A stretch of DNA of 64,000 bases from contig OY829328.1 in the NCBI GenBank assembly GCA_963691655.1, forward strand, positions 28,415,890 to 28,479,889, in the 5' to 3' direction. Shown piece after piece: positions 58,471 to 64,000 of the stretch (the first letter of the stretch is position 1; each line of letters opens with the position of its first letter). The position numbers and the translations under genes were made by a program. The notes below the pieces were generated by a model that made no database searches, had not been told where the DNA came from, and saw only the letters and a program-made list of their open reading frames with translations. This DNA comes from Toxonevra muliebris (taxonomy: Eukaryota > Arthropoda > Insecta > Diptera > Pallopteridae).

Positions 58471-58851
58471 TTAAAGTTCAAAGTTTCCATCATGCTATGG
58501 TTTGAAGAAAGTGTTGTCTCTTTGAATCCACTTCCTTAACAGTCATAATATATTTAATAAACTAAAATATATGATAATTTTTTTTTTTTAATTCAGTAAA
58601 AATTGTGTGAAAAGTATAAATTATGGTTGATACTTCTAAAAAAAAAAACAATGGATGTGTGCAAGGCACGCAAGATATTTGATGTGTAAACAGTTGAGCT
58701 AACTGAATGTCATATACATAAGCTCACATATGTATAGCCATATATAGGCATTTGATGTGTAATCTATATGCTTAGGTAATTAATTCAAATTAAAACAATT
58801 CTTTTATAAACTTAAAAACTTATTAGATATCATTATCTTTTATATATAATA

Positions 58852-58978
58852 GCCCAATTTACCATAAATTGCAAATGGTCTTGCATCATTGCAAATGCAA
58901 ATTTTTATTCCATATCACATATATTTGTTGTTGTGATAGCATAAATATTTTGCAATTGCACCAAATCGTGAATAGGGC
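58852..58978. mobile_element. TA-target MITE with GCCC..GGGC ends, copy 2
   Basis: Inverted relative to copy 1 at 6178-6324: its reverse complement starts GCCCTATTCACGATTTGGTG and shares CTATCACAACAACAAATATA. One arm lacks about 20 bp. Left flank TA, right flank TG. Confidence 0.78.
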
Positions 58979-59136
58979 TGATATGTTGTAGTTGCATTAT
59001 TTTTCTTTTACTCAATGCATCGGGATCTATATGCTCGCATATACGCAGCTGCAATTGCATCCTTTTTTTCACGCTTTAAGTTTTTCTTCCTGTCGATTCG
59101 AAATTTTATTAGATGTGAAAATTTTACTTAACATTG

Positions 59137-59202
59137 CCTGAGAATTGATTTGGCGTATAGGTATATGAATTTGTACACACATACGTCAAATCAATCCTCA
59201 GG
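59137..59202. repeat. near-perfect hairpin
   Basis: CCTGAGAATTGATTTGGCG at the left and its near-inverse CGTCAAATCAATCCTCAGG at the right, loop about 25 bp. A related half-site lies at 35020-35050. Confidence 0.65.
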
Positions 59203-62200
59203 CGACGATAAGTGCTTTCCGCATTTAACCTTAGAAAGGCAACAGGGATAACTAGTCACCCCACTACTTTTTAAAAGCACCGCAAAGAGAGTTGTTTTAA
59301 CTGCATTTAATAAAAATAAAAAAGAATGTATTTTTATTGAAGTAAATAAGTGATTTTATAATAAATAAGTTTGATTTTTTCTGTTTAACATTTTTGCTAT
59401 TTACATAGATAAAAAAAGTGTTGCCTTTCTAATGTTAATGTACAAAGCAAAATTTTTATAATGCCGTGATTTGCTATCATTATCACTACGTTTTGTTTAT
59501 ACATTTATTGAAACCCAGATTCCTTATTACTTATCATTTTGTATTGTTTTTGTATTTTAAAAAATATTTAATTTTAATGCAATCTAACTAACCGAATGCA
59601 AAACCTATCAAACGCCTGTGTTTGCTACGGCGACTTCTCTGCTTGTATGGTATAGTCGATCTCCACATGTTTAACACCAACAAATATTTCTGCCACGAAT
59701 AAATGTACACACACATTTTGTTTTCGTATGCACATATATGTGTGAGTAAATTGATCGAAACATAAACAAACAAACTCCGCTCGTATTTTAATTTCTCCCT
59801 CTCTTCTTCTCTTTGTTGTTTAGAGTAGCACAGTCATGCCGCGCAGTAGTGGGAGCGAAAGAGGAACTGGACGTTACCGTTATCTTACATCTTACGATAC
59901 AGTTAATCTTACATTTTACACATTTGAAATTTTGCCCATATCGTGAGCTAAAATGTTTACACATCAAAAAAAAATCCCGATTTAAAAAATTCTTTTGGTT
60001 CTCCTTTGTTGGCTCCATGTGGAAGCCTAATGTAATTACAACAACAAACGGTTCCATTATTTACTTACGTAGTGTGAGTGGCTCGATTCTAATGCAAAAA
60101 ATTGGGGTTTTGCATTATTCTGGAGAAAGTGTGCCACATAGGATGTTCCGATGCTCTGGAACAGCCTATAATTTTTCATAAGGAATATTTTCTACTAAAA
60201 CAATATAATAGTTTTCTCAAAGGTTTTTTTTTATCCGCGATTTATCGAAAAAAGGGTTTAAATCCCCATTTTCAAGGGGAAGGGTAGAAGATGGAGGAAA
60301 AACGTATACACAAAAATTTTTTATCTCTTTGTGCTTAACAACTGTGCTTCAGATATCAAATTCCTCTCTGTTAAAATAAACAAATTTCTAAATAGCTCTT
60401 GAAGATCCCATTTTTCCGAATTTTGGTCCGTATTGTGGGAGAACAAGATGTAATGGAGAAAAACTGAGTACGCAGTCGTGATCAACGACCCTAAGTCACT
60501 ATAAAACCGTTGGAAAATCTCGCTCATAAAATTTTTGTTGCACTGTGTAATTGATTGTAGAAGTAAGGCCTTAAAAGCCAACTGAATTCCAAAAATTATT
60601 TTATTATGAACGCATTTTATGCTTTATTTAAATGTGATTATAGCCCAAGTAGCAATGTCAACTGATTTCAATCTCGAAAACATAAGGCTAAACTCCCATG
60701 GGCCTAGATATTTTGCTGTTTGGTATTGGCTTCACGCACCAACTCCATTTTTAGTCATGTTTCAGATCAGAATTGTAGGATCAATGATGTCATTCTTCAA
60801 GATAAACCGAACTTGAATTTTCCAATTAGAAAAACTACAGCAATCAGAAAAAATTTGCAATATATCTCAGTGGCTGTTTGAGAAGAATCAATCGCCCAGT
60901 GGGGGATCTAGGATCTTTAATAAGCGAAGCCGACTTTTCTAAATGATAGAAAAGCGTTCTTAAGAATACGCAATACTTATTGTGTGAACCGAAATCAGAG
61001 CAAAATCATACCAAATTCATACCCGATTCAGACCAAAACTCACACCGAATTCGGACCAAAATTAAAACACAAACTCTGATTTAAAATCATAACTTCGGAT
61101 GTTTCCGATTTAATGATATTCAAAATGCTTCTAATAATAAGTTGCGGTGTTGAAATTTTTTAAAGGTTTCTAAGTATTCGTAATTTTGGGAGTAGCTACA
61201 GACCCAAGATCCCACAGTAGGACCGCTATTAACGTAATGCTTGTTATGTAATTTATGTTAAATGGATTTAATATTTAATATTATTGTTGGAAAAAAATAA
61301 ATCAATATGGGTACTAATGATCACCAAACATTGGAATTGGTGTGTTTTGTTAGCGGAGAAGCTCAGAAGTTGCTTGAAAATGTATAGTTGGACTTTAAAG
61401 GACTTTAGTAATTTCAGCTTAAAAGCTGCAGTTATTTTTCATTTGCATGGGTAGATACTTTTCATTCATTAAAAGATACTAATATTTTCTTTTATTAGCG
61501 ATTTTCATGCAAGCATGCGGTATTCACTTTCTTTAAAATTTAAACAACAAAAATTCTTCAAATCTTAATCACTTACATCAGCTGATTACAATTACGGCAA
61601 AATAAGTCGAAGTGTACGAGTGCATGCATGAGTGTATACCTTGACCCAAATATGGAGTTACAATTCATTAATATTACTTACTTATTTAGGTATACCTTTG
61701 TAAGTGTTCCTTGTTGTTTTTTAATGCTTTTGATTATATACATACACTCAAACTACATTAATACATAAACTAACGACATCAAAACCCCAAGTGAAAATTC
61801 CAGCTTAATGAGTTTTCAACACTCTTTTTTAATACACATACTACCTACCTACGTTAACTATAGCCAGCTAAGTATGCACCTAGTATACCTATCGTGTATA
61901 CCCATGCACATACATTTATAACTTTACTTACTTTTCGCATGCACTTTTGCTGACTTTTGTAACCTCTACAACAATATATACACACAAATATATATATATA
62001 TATATTCATAGAACAACAGCAACAATATTTGTGGTTGCAGTAACAACAGTAGCTTCAGCAGTAACCATAAACACACACACTTACGAAAGTTTGCACATAC
62101 ATATTTAACTACTCTGGCGTTAACTTTTACTACATTTATGCAGTAACTAGCGAACAACCTTCCTTCATACATGCATATACATGTATGTGTGTGTTTAAGC

Positions 62201-62207
62201 GTAAATT
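59203..62207. other. AT-rich interval without recognised gene
   Basis: GTTGCACTGTGTAATTG at 60537-60553 matches the right end of the TAA-flanked foldback at 16738-16751, but no partner end was found. A short TA tract lies at 61988-62004. No gene supported. Confidence 0.4.
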
Positions 62208-62700
62208 CAGGGCCCGAGCCCGCCTGGGCCCCACTCCCCTTTGGCGATTTCTAATTTTTGAATAATTGTATAATTGAAATATTAATAATTCGAATTATTG
62301 AAAAATTATCTGAAAGACAACAGCGCGGATTCAAAGTTTCAACACCCGAAAATTATACCAAAAAATATTATAAAACCACCATATTCATACCATTCTTGGA
62401 GAATATCTTATCGGAACTAAAATGCAGATAATAAGGTAAAAAATCCTCTGTAGGAACTAATTTCAAAACACTTTAATAATCACAGTATTTATGAAATTTC
62501 AAAAGCGGTTAAAATTTATAAAAGTGGCTTAAAAGCATGTTCTGATTTAGAACTGAAAGCGGAGATAACTCACTGATAGAAGCGCTTCGAAATGTGCCCA
62601 AGTCAATTTTTTAACGACCCAAATTCAGCTCATGACTTTGTTGATGTAACCTAAAGAAAAATGCCCATGTATAAAAAGAAAACCATTCCATTTCGAAAAG
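62208..62700 (+). pseudogene. hAT (TTF-type) transposase relic with a putative 5' end
   Basis: A GC-rich start, CAGGGCCCGAGCCCGCCTGG, at 62208 is followed by a plus-strand fragment QRGFKVSTPENYTKKYY, then KTTIFIPFLENILSEL (about 62320-62430), and NSLIEALRNVPKSIF (about 62570-62615). These match segments of the hAT transposases with an N-terminal TTF-type zinc finger (..PEEYYR..IFIPFLD..I..L..). The C-terminal dimerisation region is missing. Confidence 0.5.
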
Positions 62701-62733
62701 ATAACTAAAATTTAGGAAAACAAAAAAGGTAAA

Positions 62734-63499
62734 GGCCCTTATTATGAACTGCGTTCGATCTTGGTATTATGACGTGCTTTCGACAGAGAATAGCGCTATT
62801 GTGAATTTCGCTCATTTTGACTTGTTCACGATAGTATACTTCTATCAGCTGATCGTCATTTTGGAAAATAAATACGATTAGTTTTAAAATGAAGTGGAAA
62901 AAATAAGAACAAAATAGTTGACTATAAAGGGATTATGGTTCAACGGTTCATCGGAAGACGATGAAAGGTTGATGTAACTGGCCAGAAGTAGAAAACGTTT
63001 AAGTGCAGCCTTTCGAAGAAGCTTTGCCATCTATAAAATTTGTGTACAGATTTCTACAGAACTTGCGACTGTCCAAGGAAACGTTTGTGCACTAGATGAC
63101 CATAACAGATGAACTGCTGAAGTAATGCACATGAGCAAGATCAATTCCAAACATATTAAAATTGACAGCAGTTCTGCGATTTAGGAAATATCCTTTGCAA
63201 TCAAAGGATTTGCTAACTGCAATTTGTTGCTCACCACTTAAGACCTGCATAAAATTAACAAAAACCGTTTGAAATTAGTTTTTAGTCTTCAAAAAGCTAA
63301 AAAAAAAATTGCAAAATACTTAAATTTTTTAACAATTATTACTTAGCATGCACGTATCGAAAGCAAAATTGTGTTCGACAAAAAATTTGATGTGCAACGA
63401 AAATTTCGACACGGTTGCACTGCTCATATTAAGAATTTTACATTCGATCTTCGATTACCAGCGAAGATCGAAAGTCGAAAGCAGCTCATAATAAAGGCC
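62734..63499 (+). mobile_element. Harbinger-like element, non-autonomous
   Basis: Ends GGCCCTTATTATGAACTGC and the inverse of GGCCTTTATTATGAGCTGC, both flanked by AAA, compatible with a 3-bp duplication. Contains a broken Harbinger-type transposase N-terminus. 766 bp. Confidence 0.65.
62930..63250 (+). pseudogene. PIF/Harbinger transposase N-terminal relic
   Basis: Frames read SSEDDERL, ARSRKRLSAAFRRSF, then FRFLSKE-like FLQNLRLSKETFVH, ITDELLK, and SIPNILKLTAVLRF. The LSKE.F..LL..I..L block followed by ..ILKL.AVLRF.A.GS is the start of HARBI1-type transposases, ahead of the DDE catalytic domain. Three in-frame stops break it and no catalytic part follows. Confidence 0.55.
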
Positions 63500-64000
63500 A
63501 AAGTTTCAATAGAAAATGTCAAATAGAAAATGAATAATTAAGGAATTTATAAAATAATTTAATAAAATCTTAGATTTTATATTTTGTCGGAAAGCAAACC
63601 TTATTTGACATGTTATATCTTGATTTCTCAGTTTATACTTCATAACTGGTTCGGATAAATATGCATATCGTTACGAATGAGATAAATACTCGCAACACTC
63701 CAGTAGAACGTTTTTAATTCCCCTGTTTTATCCAGAATGCATCCAAAGTTTCATTTTAAATATTTATTGAAATTGTTGTGAAGAGTTTCATCGTTTTGAA
63801 TTGCAAGAAGTTCTGTCTGAATCTTGTATTTATATTAAAACTGAAAGCTTTTATTACCCAAAATAAACTTAGAAACTTACACCACAATCAGAAAACTGTA
63901 CTCTTCCGTCTTCAACCACTTGATTTAAGCCAATTTGATTCCTCTCTTTTGAGAGAGTGCAGGTTTAATTTTAAAATTTTTGGAGTAAAGCTTTGCTTGT
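63500..64000. other. AT-rich end of window, nothing recognised
   Basis: No gene or repeat recognised up to the window edge. Confidence 0.4.

Overview
This window looks like AT-rich, intergenic-type nuclear DNA of a higher fly (Diptera, Brachycera). A tephritid fruit fly is my best guess, from the kinds of transposon remnants and the divergent ionotropic receptor genes; the species cannot be settled from sequence alone. I see no tRNA, rRNA, CRISPR or operon structure, and no multi-exon host gene that I can support.

Two host genes stand out. Both are intronless and encode divergent ionotropic receptors (IRs, chemosensory relatives of glutamate receptors). IR-1 (3817-5664, minus) is an intact 615-residue reading frame. 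IR-2 (19685-21517, plus) is a close paralogue pointing the other way. It is interrupted by one in-frame TGA just before its second membrane segment, after which the same frame stays open for 230 codons to a normal C-terminus. It is either a very young pseudogene or a candidate readthrough gene.

Almost everything else I can explain is mobile DNA, often nested. 0.3-1.7 kb: pogo-like deletion derivative. 6.0-7.9 kb: two related hAT MITEs, one hit by a TA-target MITE and the other inside a larger inverted-repeat element. 8.2-8.7 kb: internally deleted mariner-like gene. 9.7-11.1 kb: Tc1-like element with about 210-bp inverted repeats. 15.5-16.7 kb: long foldback flanked by TAA. 17.6-19.0 and 22.5-23.4 kb: two members of a second CAC-ended, TAA-flanked family carrying pieces of a conserved repeat-borne protein; they bracket IR-2. 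23.8-25.0 kb: hAT with a perfect 8-bp target duplication. 25.8-26.1 kb: transposase N-terminal relic. 27.7-29.9 kb: foldback-like element containing a DD34D mariner. 30.1-31.7 kb: mariner relic split by a hAT that itself holds two MITEs. 31.9-32.9 kb: hAT-type (DUF659-like) transposase relic. 34.0-37.7 kb: a Russian-doll nest of three inverted-repeat elements.

The rest holds: 41.2-42.9 kb, a TA-flanked element containing an RNase H-bearing non-LTR fragment; 43.4-44.2 kb, a minisatellite with higher-order structure; 49.4-50.8 kb, a 5'-truncated R1-like non-LTR insertion with a 16-bp target duplication; 52.0-55.6 kb, several tandem repeats; 58.4 and 58.9 kb, small MITEs; 62.2-63.5 kb, a hAT relic followed by a Harbinger-like element. 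The intervals between are AT-rich, microsatellite-bearing DNA in which I found no gene.
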